A stretch of 64,000 nt of DNA from CF-46 sp042408445. Its GTDB lineage: Bacteria > Chloroflexota > Limnocylindria > Limnocylindrales > CSP1-4. The stretch spans positions 7,646-71,645 of the forward strand of contig JBHORC010000025.1 in NCBI GenBank assembly GCA_042408445.1, given 5' to 3'. Below the pieces are notes generated by a model that saw nothing but the letters and a program-made list of their open reading frames with translations, did not search any database and had not been told where the DNA came from. Shown one piece after another: positions 23,807 through 33,925 of this stretch; the stretch's first letter is position 1; each line of letters starts with the position of its first letter. A program made the position numbers and the translations under genes.

Positions 23807-24433
23807 TCAGCCCGGGGCCGCACCCACCGTGTCGACCCGCGCCGGGTGTGCCTGCTCCCAGGCCTCGATCGCCGGCAGCTTCGCGATGAGGTAGCCCATC
23901 TCGTCCGTGCCGGCGAGCAGCATCATCCGGGCGAACGGGTCGACCTGGAACGGGAGATCCTCGTCGCCCGGCAGGTGCACGACCTGCGCCTCGAGGTCGA
24001 CCGTCAGCTGGGCGTTCGGGTTCGCGGCGACCATCTCGAAGAGCTGGCGATGGCGTTCGGCCTCGACCACGATCGGGAGCAGGCCATTCTTCAGCGCGTT
24101 GTTGCGGAAGATGTCGGCGAACGAGGTGGAGAGGATCGCCCGGATCCCCCAGGCCCGCAGCGCCCAGGGCGCGTGCTCCCGCGACGAGCCGGTCCCGAAG
24201 TTGTCGCCGACCAGGAGGATCTGGCGGTCGAGCATCGCCACCCGGTCCATGACGAACAGGGGCTCCTTGAGGCCGCCGTCCTCGTCGTACCGCCAGTCCC
24301 GGAACAGCGCCTCGCGCAAGCCGTCCTTGTCGGTCACCTTCAGGTAGCGGGCCGGGACGATCTGGTCCGTGTCGACGTTCTCCGCGGGCAGCGGGATCAC
24401 GGCGCTCGTGAACGTGCGGAAGGGCTCCGCCAT
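23807..24433 (-). CDS. leuD: 3-isopropylmalate dehydratase small subunit
   Basis: The protein has 208 residues, normal for LeuD. With LeuC it isomerises 2- and 3-isopropylmalate in leucine synthesis and, in the citramalate route, citramalate to methylmalate. Motifs are VDTDQIVPARYLK, LLVGDNFGTGSSREHAPWAL and FRNNALKNGLLPI. It begins one nucleotide after the leuC stop, so both subunits are translated together. It is encoded about 2 kb from the ilv-leuAB operon on the opposite strand. Confidence 0.93.
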   Translation of the reverse strand: MAEPFRTFTSAVIPLPAENVDTDQIVPARYLKVTDKDGLREALFRDWRYDEDGGLKEPLFVMDRVAMLDRQILLVGDNFGTGSSREHAPWALRAWGIRAILSTSFADIFRNNALKNGLLPIVVEAERHRQLFEMVAANPNAQLTVDLEAQVVHLPGDEDLPFQVDPFARMMLLAGTDEMGYLIAKLPAIEAWEQAHPARVDTVGAAPG

Positions 24434-24434
24434 C

Positions 24435-25880
24435 TCAGCGGCCCCCGACCGCGGCGAGGGTCTCGATCCCCGGAAGCGTCCGCGGGTCCGTGACTTCGCC
24501 GCGGATGGCCGACGCGGCGGCCGTGAGCGGCGAGGCAAGGAACGTCCGGCCGCCCTTGCCCTGGCGGCCCTCGAAGTTCCGGTTCGAGGTGCTGATCGCG
24601 TACTGGCCGGGTGACAGCTGGTCGCCGTTCATCGCGATGCACATCGAGCAGCCGGCCTCGCGCCACTCCGCGCCGGCCGCCCGGAAGATGTCGTTCAGGC
24701 CCTCACGCTCGGCCTCGCGCTTCACCTCATCGGAGCCCGGCACGATCATCATCCTCACGCCATCGGCGACCTTTCGGTCGCGGAGGACCTCGGCGGCGAG
24801 GCGCAGGTCGCTGATCCGGCCGTTCGTGCACGAGCCGACGAACACGACGTCAACCTTCTGGCCGAGGATCGCCTGGCCCGGCTGGAGGTCCATGTACTCG
24901 AGCGCTCGCTCGAGGGCGCGCTGGGCCGACGCGTCGACCTGGTCGGCCGGCGACGGGACGCGGGAGCTGATCGGGATCCCCATGCCGGGGTTCGTGCCGT
25001 AGGTCACCATCGGCTCGAGGGCCGACGCGTCGATCGTGATCGAGCGGTCGTATCGCGCGCCGTCGTCGCTCGGCAGCGTCCGCCAGCGGGCGACGGCCTC
25101 GTCCCATGCGGCGCCCTGCGGTGCGTGCCGGCGGCCGTGGACGTACTCGAACGTCGTGTCATCGGGTGCGATGAGGCCGGCCCGCGCGCCGCCCTCGATC
25201 GACATGTTGCAGATCGTCATCCGCTGTTCCATCGTCAGCGCCCGGATGGCCTCGCCGGTGTACTCGAACACGTGACCGGTCCCGCCGCCGACGCCGATGC
25301 GGGCGATCAGGGCCAGGATGATGTCCTTGCTGCTGACGCCCGGCGACAGCCGCCCGTCGACCCGCACCTCGTAGGTCCTCGGCTGGCGCTGGAGCAGCGT
25401 CTGGGTCGCGAGGACCATCTCGACCTCGCTCGTCCCGATCCCGAACGCCAGGGCGCCGAAGGCGCCGTGGGTCGCGGTATGGGAGTCACCGCAGACGATC
25501 GTCATCCCGGGCTGGGTGAGCCCGAGCTGCGGGCCGATGACGTGGACGATCCCCTGGCCAGGGTCGCCGATCCCGTGCAGCGGGATGCCGAACTCCGCGC
25601 AGTTGCGGGTCAGCTGATCGACCTGGGCGGCGGCCATCGGGTCCGCCATCGGAAGGTTGCGCGGGTGGGTGGGGATCGAGTGGTCCGCGGTGGCGACGGT
25701 CCGCTCGGGATGGCGGACGCGGAGGCCGCGCGCCCGGAGCCCGGTGAACGCCTGGGGCGAGGTGACCTCGTGGACGAGATGGAGGTCGATCGCGAGGACG
25801 GCGGGAGCGCCCTCGTCCTGCGAGACGACGTGGTCGTCCCAGATCTTCTCGACGATCGTGCGCGGGCGGGATTCGGTCAT
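24435..25880 (-). CDS. leuC: 3-isopropylmalate dehydratase large subunit
   Basis: The protein has 481 residues, of the aconitase superfamily. Iron-sulfur ligands are Cys351 (VGSCTNGRISD), Cys411 and Cys414 (EAGCSMCIAMN). CGDSHTATHGAFGALAFGIG and GRTFLASP are also canonical. The ATG is at 25878-25880. On the minus strand upstream, an extended -10 (TGTGCTAGCCT, hexamer at 25930-25935) could drive leuCD. No attenuator like that of ilvB was seen here. Confidence 0.93.
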   Translation of the reverse strand: MTESRPRTIVEKIWDDHVVSQDEGAPAVLAIDLHLVHEVTSPQAFTGLRARGLRVRHPERTVATADHSIPTHPRNLPMADPMAAAQVDQLTRNCAEFGIPLHGIGDPGQGIVHVIGPQLGLTQPGMTIVCGDSHTATHGAFGALAFGIGTSEVEMVLATQTLLQRQPRTYEVRVDGRLSPGVSSKDIILALIARIGVGGGTGHVFEYTGEAIRALTMEQRMTICNMSIEGGARAGLIAPDDTTFEYVHGRRHAPQGAAWDEAVARWRTLPSDDGARYDRSITIDASALEPMVTYGTNPGMGIPISSRVPSPADQVDASAQRALERALEYMDLQPGQAILGQKVDVVFVGSCTNGRISDLRLAAEVLRDRKVADGVRMMIVPGSDEVKREAEREGLNDIFRAAGAEWREAGCSMCIAMNGDQLSPGQYAISTSNRNFEGRQGKGGRTFLASPLTAAASAIRGEVTDPRTLPGIETLAAVGGR

Positions 25881-26014
25881 GGCTGGTCCAGGCTGAGAAG
25901 GCGGGCTGGGTGACGGCGAAGCGACGCCGAGGCTAGCACAGGGTCTCCGACGAGCCCGATTCGGTGGTCCGGCGCACCCCGACCGTCCGTCCTGTGGCCC
26001 GCGATACTGAAGGC

Positions 26015-26548
26015 GTGTTCATCCTCTACGGCGTCGTCGCCGGGCTCCTCGCCGGCGCGGTCCTGGGCGGCCGGCTCGAGCATCTCGCCGACGTCCGGTT
26101 CCGGCTCGCACCGCTCGCCCTGCTCGCGCTCGCGATCCAGGTCGTCCTGTTCTCGCCGCTCGCAAACGGCCTCCCGGACCAGGCCGCGCGGGCGACCTAC
26201 GTCGTCTCGACCGCCCTGGTCGGCGTCGTCGTCATCGCGAACTGGCGCCTCGCCGGGCTGCCGCTGATCGCGCTCGGGGCGGCGCTGAACCTCGCGGCGA
26301 TCCTCGCCAACGGCGGCGCGATGCCGGCGAGCCCGGCTGCGCTCGCGGCCCTCGGCATGGGGACGGGCGGCAACACGAACAGCGTCCTCCTTGAGCATCC
26401 GGCCCTCGAGCCGCTCACCGACGTCTTCGCCCTGCCCGGCTGGCTGCCGCTGGCGAACGTGTTCAGCGTCGGCGACGTGCTCATCGGGGCGGGCGTCGCG
26501 ATCGCGATCGCTGCCGCGATGCGGCGCCGGCCGGCGGAGACTGCCTGA
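26015..26548 (+). CDS. DUF5317 integral membrane protein
   Basis: The protein has 177 residues from GTG 26015. It has about five hydrophobic helices and matches the DUF5317 pattern: an N-terminal LYGVVAGLLAGAVLGG followed by RLEHLADVRFRLAPLALLAL, and GAMPASPAALAALG in the second half. Function is unknown. An in-frame start at 25964 would add 17 residues without membrane character, so the GTG is preferred; GATACT lies 6 nt before it, which would make the mRNA leaderless. It is divergent from leuC. Confidence 0.75.
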   Translation: MFILYGVVAGLLAGAVLGGRLEHLADVRFRLAPLALLALAIQVVLFSPLANGLPDQAARATYVVSTALVGVVVIANWRLAGLPLIALGAALNLAAILANGGAMPASPAALAALGMGTGGNTNSVLLEHPALEPLTDVFALPGWLPLANVFSVGDVLIGAGVAIAIAAAMRRRPAETA

Positions 26549-26744
26549 CGGAGGGTCGCAGGGGAGGGTCGGCGACGGCCAAGTGACGGCTCCCGTCTCC
26601 CGACGCAACGACCGCTGACGCGGCCCGGTGCGAGCCGGCACCTCCCCCCGTTGGCCGCCCGCGCTGGTACTCCGGTCGGATGGCGCGCGCCGGGCTGCAT
26701 CGCGGACGGTCCGCGGCGAGGGCAACCGGCCCTCCGCCGGCCCA

Positions 26745-26825
26745 TCGTCCAGGGCAAACCCGTCGCGAGGCGGGGACGCAAAGCCAGGGATCTCGCCGTC
26801 ACGAGACCGCCCGGCCGCCGAAGGG
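26745..26825 (+). promoter_or_regulatory. c-di-GMP-I (GEMM-I) riboswitch
   Basis: The conserved core is evident: gggcaaacc, a P2 hairpin closed by a GCGA tetraloop (CCGTC-GCGA-GGCGG), then gggacgcaaagcca leading into the P3 hairpin (ATCTCG...CGAGACC) and a closing cggccgccgaaggg. This RNA class binds cyclic di-GMP. Directly behind it, GGTTCC (26824-26829) can pair with GGAGCC (26848-26853), which contains the Shine-Dalgarno of the 36-residue gene, so control of translation is likely. The 3' part (GGCCGCC) is less canonical than that of the second copy at 55912. Confidence 0.85.
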
Positions 26826-26860
26826 TTCCGGTGCATCCGACTCGTCTGGAGCCGACCACC

Positions 26861-26971
26861 ATGAAGACGAACCTGGCGTTCTTCAAGGGCCACGCGTTTC
26901 GCGTCCTGCTTGCCCTGTCCGCCCTCGCCAGCTCCGCGCTGGTGCTGGAGGCGGGGCAGCGCTGGAAGTGA
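26861..26971 (+). CDS. 36-residue membrane or secreted peptide under riboswitch control
   Basis: The ATG at 26861 lies 35 nt behind the c-di-GMP riboswitch and 9 nt behind GGAG. The peptide starts with a short basic stretch (MKTNLAFFKGHAFR), continues with one hydrophobic segment (VLLALSALASSALVLEA) and ends GQRWK. It could be a single-pass membrane peptide or a secreted peptide with almost nothing after the signal. No family is recognised. A 13-bp hairpin terminator follows 34 nt after the stop, so it is a complete one-gene unit. Confidence 0.7.
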   Translation: MKTNLAFFKGHAFRVLLALSALASSALVLEAGQRWK

Positions 26972-27004
26972 GACCGACCGACGCCGACGCGGCGTGGGGG
27001 TGAA

Positions 27005-27034
27005 CGAGACCGCCGGCGGGTGCCGGCGGTCTCG
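27005..27034 (+). terminator. Strong hairpin terminator of the riboswitch-controlled gene
   Basis: CGAGACCGCCGGC (27005-27017) and GCCGGCGGTCTCG (27022-27034) form a perfect 13-bp stem with a GGGT loop. No U-tract follows; stable stems without U-tracts recur in this window. Confidence 0.7.
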
Positions 27035-27207
27035 TGGTATCCGGCCCGGAATTCCGAGTCGCCGCCCACGTCCCGGGGTGAGCCGCTGGCGCGCCCTGTG
27101 CGTCGGAAACGGGCCAACGACACGCCGCGAGCAGCCAACCCCACCGCTCCGGACCTCTTGCCACGTTTCTGACACGCGAGCCGTGCGATGCCGTACGGTG
27201 CGGGTGG

Positions 27208-27236
27208 TTGCGCGATCACCCACCGGCCCCTAGACT
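27208..27236 (+). promoter_or_regulatory. Sigma-70-like promoter of the ilv-leu operon
   Basis: TTGCGC (27208-27213) and TAGACT (27231-27236) are spaced by exactly 17 bp. The predicted transcript would start near 27243 and open with a 7-bp hairpin (ACGCCCG/CGGGCGT, 27243-27263), followed by the leader peptide's Shine-Dalgarno. The 170 bp between the terminator at 27034 and this promoter hold no recognisable gene. Confidence 0.7.
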
Positions 27237-27279
27237 GCGCGAACGCCCGGTACGATCGGGCGTGCTGCAGGAGACCAGA

Positions 27280-27495
27280 TTGGGTCTGTTCGATGGCCGG
27301 AATCGCCGCCACGTCGCCGTCGTCGTCACGACGGATGGACGGCGTGTCCAGGTGCCGCTGAACGGGTCCGGTCTCGACGATACGTCTCCGCTCGGTCTTC
27401 TCCGCTCGCTTCTTGTCGGCCTTGAGGGCCTTGTCGGCCTCCTCATTACCGGCTCCCGGCGGGAGAACGGAGGAACGCGGAGGGACCGGCGCTAA
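27280..27495 (+). CDS. Branched-chain amino acid attenuator leader peptide
   Basis: The 71-residue reading frame starts at TTG 27280, six nucleotides after CAGGAG, and sits between the promoter and the ilvB terminator. Residues 38-57 read LGLLRSLLVGLEGLVGLLIT: nine Leu, two Val and one Ile in 20. Five of the nine Leu codons are CTT and the Ile codon is ATT, codons that are rare in the C- or G-ending codon usage of the neighbouring genes. This is the hallmark of a ribosome-stalling leader that senses charged Leu, Val and Ile tRNA. GTG 27262 or 27352 are alternative starts. The stop lies 30 nt before the terminator stem. Confidence 0.75.
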   Translation: MGLFDGRNRRHVAVVVTTDGRRVQVPLNGSGLDDTSPLGLLRSLLVGLEGLVGLLITGSRRENGGTRRDRR

Positions 27496-27551
27496 GCGCA
27501 ACGGACCAGCCGAAGACCAACGGGACCCTCGCCGGGTGGCGAGGGTTTTTT
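27480..27551 (+). terminator. Transcription attenuator (terminator and antiterminator) before ilvB
   Basis: CCCTCGCC (27526-27533) and GGCGAGGG (27538-27545) form a perfect 8-bp stem followed by six T (27546-27551), the only U-tract terminator found in the window. An alternative pairing joins GAGGGACC (27480-27487) with GGACCCTC (27523-27530), with one mismatch, and would destroy the terminator. The first arm lies just before the leader stop, so a ribosome finishing the leader covers it (termination), while one stalled at the Leu run leaves it free (read-through). No T-box sequence was found. Confidence 0.8.
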
Positions 27552-27581
27552 CATGTCAGCGAAGAGGGCAGGCAGGGATCG

Positions 27582-29483
27582 ATGACGATGACGAAGGGGC
27601 AACCCGCCGCACCGCCGCGTCCGGACGCGTCTCCGACCAACGGTCGGACGCTCGATCCGGCGCCTGCCCGGCGAAGCCACATTCCGGGTGAGGGAACCCG
27701 CGCCGCGGAGGCGGTCGAGGCGGCGCGACGGGCAATGCTCGACGACGCCCGGCCGCGGAACCGGACCCGGATCGGCGCGGACGTCGTCTGCGAGGCGCTC
27801 CTCCTCCAGGGCGCCGACGTCTTCTTCAGCTATCCGGGCGGCGTGATCCTGCCGCTGTACGACGTCCTCGGCGACTATCCGCAGCTCCGCCACGTCCTCG
27901 TCCGGCACGAGCAGGGCGGCGCCCATGCCGCCGACGGCTACGCCCGGGTCACCGGCCGCGTCGGCGTCTGCATGGGAACCTCCGGGCCGGGTGCGACGAA
28001 CCTCGTCACCGGGATCGGCACCGCGCTGCTCGACTCGATCCCGATGGTTGCGATCACCGGCAACGTCCCGTCCGCGCTGATCGGCAAGGACGCCTTCCAG
28101 GAGATCGACATCAACGGCATCACCCTGCCGATGACGAAGCACAACTACCTCGTCCGCGACGCCGACGACCTGCCTCGCGTCCTCGCCGAGGCGTTCCACA
28201 TCGCCCGGTCCGGCCGGCCCGGTCCCGTCCATGTCGACATCACGAAGGACGCCCTCCAGCAGGAGACGAACGCCCCCCATCCCACCCACGACGAGGTCGT
28301 CGCCGGGCTGCCGGGCTTCCGGCCGAACCTCGATGCGAACGGTCGCCAGCTCAAGCTCGCGGCCGCCGAGATCGCCCGGGCCAAGCGGCCCGTGATCCTG
28401 GCGGGGCACGGCGTGCTCCACGCCGAGGGCTGGGACGAGCTCGTCGCCCTCGCCGAGAAGGCCCAGATCCCGGTCGCCCACACGCTGCTCGGGATCGGTG
28501 TGATCGACGAGACGCATCCGCTCAGCTACGGCTACATGGGCATGCACGGCTGGAAGCACGTGAACAAGGCGATCCAGTCCGCCGACCTGCTCCTGGCCAT
28601 CGGGATGCGCTTCGACGACCGCGTGACCGGCAACGTCCGGACGTACGCACCGTATGCCCGGATCGTCCACGTCGACATCGATCCCGCCGAGATCGGCAAG
28701 AACGTCGCCGTCGAGGTGCCGATCGTCGGCGATGCGAAGCGCGTCCTCGCGGCGCTGCTGCCGATGGTCGGCGAGGTCGACCCGGCCACCCGCGCCGACT
28801 ACTTCGCGGAGCTGGCCGAGTGGCGGCGCGAGTCCGAGGGCTCGTCGTGGCACGGCTCGGGCGCGTGGCGCGACGGACTCCTGTCCGCCGACTACGTCGT
28901 CGAGCGGATCGGCGAGCTCAGCGACCACGCCGCGACCTACGTGGCCGACGTCGGCCAGAACCAGATGTGGCTCGCCCGCTACGCCGGCTTCCGCCGGCCG
29001 AACACCCACGTCAGCTCCGGCGGGCTCGGGACGATGGGCTTCAGCGTGCCGGCGGCGATGGGCGCCGCGCTCGGCGCGCCGGAGCGGGAGACCTGGGCGA
29101 TCACCGGCGACGGCGGCTTCCAGATGACGAGCCAGGAGCTCATGACGCTCGTGGCGGACCGGATCCCGGTCAAGATCGCGCTCCTCGACAACAAGAAGCT
29201 CGGGATGATCCGGCAGTGGCAGGAGATCATCTACGCGGGCAACTACCACTCGTCGCATCTGCCGGGGCCGGATTTCGCGAAGCTTGCCGACGCGTATGGC
29301 ATTCCGGCGTTCACCGCCCGGACCCCCGACGAGGTCGACGCCGCGATCCGGGCCGCCCAGGCGGTCGACGGACCGGCCCTCGTCTGGTTCCAGATCGCCG
29401 AGGAGCAGAACATCTTCCCGATGATGCCCGCGGGCAAGGGCCTGTCCGATCTGATCGAGAAGTGGGAGGGGGCGGACGAGTGA
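27582..29483 (+). CDS. ilvB: Acetolactate synthase large subunit
   Basis: The protein has 633 residues. It is a thiamine-diphosphate enzyme that condenses pyruvate with pyruvate or 2-oxobutyrate, the first common step to valine and isoleucine. The catalytic Glu110 sits in LVRHEQGGAHAADGYARVTG. The cofactor motif begins GDGGFQMTSQELMTL near residue 508, and KLGMIRQWQE follows. A ~60-residue Pro/Arg-rich N-terminal extension precedes the enzyme domain. The Shine-Dalgarno is AGGCAGGG. Its stop overlaps the ilvN GTG. Expression is governed by the attenuator upstream. Confidence 0.95.
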   Translation: MTMTKGQPAAPPRPDASPTNGRTLDPAPARRSHIPGEGTRAAEAVEAARRAMLDDARPRNRTRIGADVVCEALLLQGADVFFSYPGGVILPLYDVLGDYPQLRHVLVRHEQGGAHAADGYARVTGRVGVCMGTSGPGATNLVTGIGTALLDSIPMVAITGNVPSALIGKDAFQEIDINGITLPMTKHNYLVRDADDLPRVLAEAFHIARSGRPGPVHVDITKDALQQETNAPHPTHDEVVAGLPGFRPNLDANGRQLKLAAAEIARAKRPVILAGHGVLHAEGWDELVALAEKAQIPVAHTLLGIGVIDETHPLSYGYMGMHGWKHVNKAIQSADLLLAIGMRFDDRVTGNVRTYAPYARIVHVDIDPAEIGKNVAVEVPIVGDAKRVLAALLPMVGEVDPATRADYFAELAEWRRESEGSSWHGSGAWRDGLLSADYVVERIGELSDHAATYVADVGQNQMWLARYAGFRRPNTHVSSGGLGTMGFSVPAAMGAALGAPERETWAITGDGGFQMTSQELMTLVADRIPVKIALLDNKKLGMIRQWQEIIYAGNYHSSHLPGPDFAKLADAYGIPAFTARTPDEVDAAIRAAQAVDGPALVWFQIAEEQNIFPMMPAGKGLSDLIEKWEGADE

Positions 29484-30106
29484 GCGCCGACCCCAGCTCG
29501 AACGGGCGGCCGCCCGGCGCGGCGGCCGCGAGTCCGGCGGTGACGGCGGAGCCGGCCCACGCCGCGCCGCCTCCCCGCGCGCTCCCCGGCGGCGGCGAGA
29601 CCCGTCGCCACACCCTCATCGCGATCGTCCTCGACAAGCCCGGCGTCCTGAACCGGGTCTCGTCGCTCATGCGGGCCCGGAACTTCAACATCGACTCGCT
29701 CGCGGTGAGCCGGACGGACCAGCCCGACGTCAGCCGGATGACGATCACGCTGCACGGCGATGATGTCGCCGTCGAGCAGGCGGCGAAGCAGCTCTATCGG
29801 CTGATCGACGTCCTCAAGGTCCAGGAGGTCACCTCCGAGCCCGTCGTCGCCCAGGAGCTCGCGCTCGTGAAGATCCGGGCGACGGATTCGAACCGCGCCG
29901 AGATCCTCAAGCTCGTCGAGCTGTCGAAGGGCCGGGTCGTCGACCTCGCGGCCGAAGCCGTCGTCGTCGAGGTCACCGGTCCGGAGGCGGAGATCGACCA
30001 GTTCCTCGCCCTTGTCCGGACCTATGGGATCAAGGAAACCGTCCGAACCGGCGCCGTCGTGATGTCGCGCGGCTCATCGTCGATCGAGGAGGCAATCAAG
30101 CGATGA
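29480..30106 (+). CDS. ilvN: Acetolactate synthase regulatory subunit
   Basis: The protein has 208 residues, longer than the usual ~165 because of a ~45-residue Pro/Ala-rich N-terminus. The ACT domain starts at RRHTLIAIVLDKPGVLNRVS and contains FNIDSLAVSRTDQPDVSRMT, the valine-binding feedback module; the C-terminal half (ELALVKIRATDSNRAEILKL) is the second IlvN domain. It binds IlvB and confers feedback inhibition. The GTG start overlaps the ilvB stop (GTGA), and its stop overlaps the ilvC ATG, consistent with fixed subunit stoichiometry. Confidence 0.92.
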   Translation: MSADPSSNGRPPGAAAASPAVTAEPAHAAPPPRALPGGGETRRHTLIAIVLDKPGVLNRVSSLMRARNFNIDSLAVSRTDQPDVSRMTITLHGDDVAVEQAAKQLYRLIDVLKVQEVTSEPVVAQELALVKIRATDSNRAEILKLVELSKGRVVDLAAEAVVVEVTGPEAEIDQFLALVRTYGIKETVRTGAVVMSRGSSSIEEAIKR

Positions 30107-31181
30107 CTGCGCGCATGTACTACGACAACGACGCCGACCCGTCGGCGCTGGACGGGCAGACCGTCGCGATCATCGGCTACGGGTCGCAGGGGCATGCCCA
30201 CGCCCGGAACCTCCACGAGTCCGGCGTCGACGTGGTCGTCGGCTTGAAGCCGGGGTCGAAGAGCCGGGCCGTCGCCGAGGAGGCCGGCCTCCGGGTCCTC
30301 GACGTGGCCGACGCCGTCCGGGCGGCCGACGTGATCATGATCGCCGTCCCGGACACGCTCCAGAAGGCGGTCTACGACGCCGAGATCGCACCGAACCTCC
30401 GGCCCGGCCAGCTGCTGATGTTCGCCCACGGGTTCAACATCCGGTTCGGTCGCGTCCAGCCGCCGGACACGATCGACGTCGGGATGGTCGCGCCGAAGGG
30501 CCCGGGCCATCTCCTTCGATCCGTGTACGAGGCCGGCGGGGGCGTCCCCGCGCTGTTCGCCGTCGAGAACGACGCGACCGGCACAGCTCGGGCGCGCGTT
30601 CTCGCCTATGCCCGCGGGATCGGCTCGACGCGGGCCGGCGTCCTCGAGACGACGTTCAAGGAGGAGACCGAGACCGACCTGTTCGGCGAGCAGGCACTCC
30701 TCTGTGGCGGCGTGTCGGCGCTGATCAAGGCCGCATTCGAGACGCTCGTCGAGGCCGGCTACCAGCCGGAGCTGGCGTACTTCGAGACGATGCACGAGCT
30801 GAAGCTCATCGTCGACCTGATGTACCGCGGCGGGCTGAACTTCATGCGGTTCAGCGTCAGCGACACCGCCGAGTACGGCGACTACGTGTCCGGGCCGCGC
30901 GTCACCGAAGGCGTGAAGGCGGCGATGAAGGACGTCCTCTCGGACATCCAGAGCGGCTCGTTCGCCTCGCGCTGGGTCGCGGAGCAGGAGTCCGGCGGCG
31001 CCGAGTTCGCGCGACTCCGGCAGCAGGACCGCGACCACCAGATCGAGCAGGTGGGCCGCGATCTCCGCGCCCAGATGGCGTTCCTCAACCCGGTCGTCGT
31101 CGAGGCCGGCGAGGCCCAGGGCTCCGTCGGGTCGGCGGCATCCGGTGCAGCCCCCGCGGCGGCCGGCGCAGGATCGGCGCG

Positions 31182-31185
<4 letters not shown>
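30103..31185 (+). CDS. ilvC: Ketol-acid reductoisomerase
   Basis: The protein has 360 residues. It converts acetolactate or acetohydroxybutyrate to the dihydroxy acid with NADPH. The Rossmann loop is IIGYGSQGHAHARNLHESGV and the catalytic magnesium site is ETETDLFGEQALLCGG, typical of the short class I enzyme. A ~25-residue Ala/Gly/Ser-rich tail extends beyond the family's usual end. The ATG overlaps ilvN (ATGA) and the stop overlaps leuA (ATGA). Confidence 0.95.
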
Positions 31186-32797
<1,612 letters not shown>

Positions 32798-32801
<4 letters not shown>

Positions 32802-33925
32802 CGACGTACCGGGTCGCGACGATCCCGGGCGACGGGGTCGGACCGGACGTCGTCGCGGCAGCCCGCACGGTCGTGGACGCGGCGGCCGCGCGGTTCGGGT
32901 TCGACGTGGAGTGGTCCGAGCTCGTCGCCGGTGGCGTCGCCATCGACACGCTCGGGGTCGCGATCCGACCCGCGGACGTGGACGGAGCCGGCGCCGCCGA
33001 CGCGATCCTCCTGGGGGCGGTCGGTGGACCGAAATGGTCCGATCCCTCGGCTGCCGTCCGTCCCGAGCAGGCGCTGTTCGCGCTCCGGGGTGGCCTGGGG
33101 CTGTACGCGAACCTGCGGCCGGTCACGGTCCATCCGGCGCTGATCCCGTCGTCGCCGGTGCGCTCCGAGCTGCTCGACGGGGTCGATCTGCTGATCGTCC
33201 GCGAGCTGACCGGCGGCGTGTACTTCGGCGCGCGGGAAGAGCCGGCGGGGGCCGCCGGCGCGCGGAAGGCGCTCGACACGCTCCCGTACAACGAGGGCGA
33301 GATCCGGCGCGTGGTCGAGCTGGCGTTCGAGTTGGCGAAGGCGCGCCGCGGGCACGTCACCTCCGTCGACAAGGCGAACGTCCTCGCGACGTCGCGGCTG
33401 TGGCGGACCGTGGCAAACGAGGTCGGCGGCGCACATCCGGACGTTCGCCTCGCTCATCAGCTCGTCGATTCGTGCGCGATGCTGCTCGTCCGACGGCCCG
33501 CCGACTTCGACGTGATCGTGACCGAGAACCTCTTCGGCGACATCCTCAGCGACGAAGCCGCCGTCCTGGCGGGGAGCCTCGGGATGCTTCCGTCGGCATC
33601 GCTCGGGGAGCGGCGAACCGCCCATGGAACGTTCGGGCTCTACGAGCCGATCCACGGGTCGGCGCCGGACATCGCCGGGCAGGACCTCGCGAATCCGATC
33701 GGGACCATCCTGTCGGCGGCGATGCTGCTGCGCCTGTCCCTCGGTCGTGATGATGTTGCGACGGCCATCGAACGCGCCGTGAGCACGGCGCTCGACGACG
33801 GCTACCGGACCGCGGATCTCGTCGCGCCCGGCGACGCCACCGTTGCCGCCGGCACGCGGGTCGGGACGCGAGCGATGACCGCGGCGATCGCCGATCGCGT
33901 CGCCGTCGCGGAGGCCGTGGCATGA
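32798..33925 (+). CDS. leuB: 3-isopropylmalate dehydrogenase
   Basis: The protein has 375 residues. It oxidatively decarboxylates 3-isopropylmalate with NAD and, in the citramalate route, methylmalate. Motifs are TIPGDGVGPDVVAA at the N-terminus, the metal-site stretch DVIVTENLFGDILSDEA and the NAD-binding YEPIHGSAPDIAGQDLANP. The start codon is TTG (32798-32800), which overlaps the leuA stop (TTGA); no ATG or GTG would restore the conserved N-terminus. The stop overlaps the cimA ATG. Confidence 0.94.

Noticed and set aside
27240..27551. T-box riboswitch in the ilvB leader
   Set aside because: No T-box consensus (agggtggnaccgcg) or specifier stem is visible, whereas a Leu-rich leader peptide with antiterminator pairing explains the region.
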